Assembly (NCBI GenBank): GCA_964626885.1
Contig: CAZVJA010000289.1
Coordinates: 1 to 5,115, forward strand
DNA: 5,115 nucleotides
Direction of reading: 5' to 3'
DNA from: CAZVJA01 sp964626885
GTDB taxonomy: Bacteria > Planctomycetota > Planctomycetia > Planctomycetales > Planctomycetaceae
The stretch's first letter is position 1, and every line of letters starts with the position of its first letter. Position numbers and translations under genes: made by a program. Positions 5,093-5,115 of the stretch are shown here, piece after piece. Under the pieces are notes generated by a model. The model was not told the DNA's origin. It did no database searches and was given only the letters and a program-made list of their open reading frames with translations.

Positions 5093-5115
5093 GAAGTGAC
5101 GGAGAATCAGACAGC

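Larger units (their letters stand above)
4798..5115. other. Upstream region of the lipoprotein gene
   Basis: This 318-bp stretch has no gene I can support. It contains the predicted minus-strand promoter, a leader of about 210 nt and one perfect inverted repeat. The lipoprotein frame stays open across the leader up to an ATG at 5076, but that ATG lies upstream of the predicted transcription start and the encoded extension shows no domain or signal sequence. A plus-strand frame at 4858-5058 is an overlapping shadow. Confidence 0.6.

Overview
The window looks like bacterial chromosome, roughly 60% G+C, most likely from a planctomycete. I infer this from the divergent DnaA (P-loop GNPGLGKTH, helix-turn-helix signature GGRNHSTV), from the TPR lipoprotein with a long disordered tail, and from the tandem-GNAT protein. 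No marker gene proves the lineage. I see no phage, transposon, CRISPR, tRNA or rRNA.

Layout, left to right. (1) 1-222 (+): an FmdB-type zinc-ribbon protein that lacks only its start codon, which should lie just outside the window. (2) 298-1239 (+): a 313-residue GNAT acetyltransferase with a canonical C-terminal domain and a degenerate N-terminal one. (3) 1240-1602: a 363-bp non-coding region. Its first part is AT-rich and carries alternating inverted CGAAATT motifs. Next come a good sigma-70-type promoter (1371-1398), an inverted repeat at the predicted transcription start, and a leader of about 200 nt with a 10+6 bp hairpin. (4) 1603-3189 (+): dnaA, the replication initiator, with all four domains and a perfect DnaA box inside its own coding sequence. 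(5) 3190-3231: 42 bp between convergent stop codons, with no convincing terminator. (6) 3232-4797 (-): a 521-residue TPR lipoprotein. Its start is set by a lipobox well downstream of the longest open frame. (7) 4798-5115: leader, a strong minus-strand promoter (5015-5043) and a perfect 8-bp inverted repeat (5070-5092).

The first two genes may be co-transcribed. dnaA appears to be a single-gene unit with its own regulated leader. The lipoprotein is a separate unit that converges on dnaA. dnaN, recF and gyrB do not follow dnaA here, so the usual dnaA-dnaN origin neighbourhood is absent on this side. I do not see a clear new multi-gene system. The most interesting part is the dnaA control region and its possible link to origin function or DnaA autoregulation.
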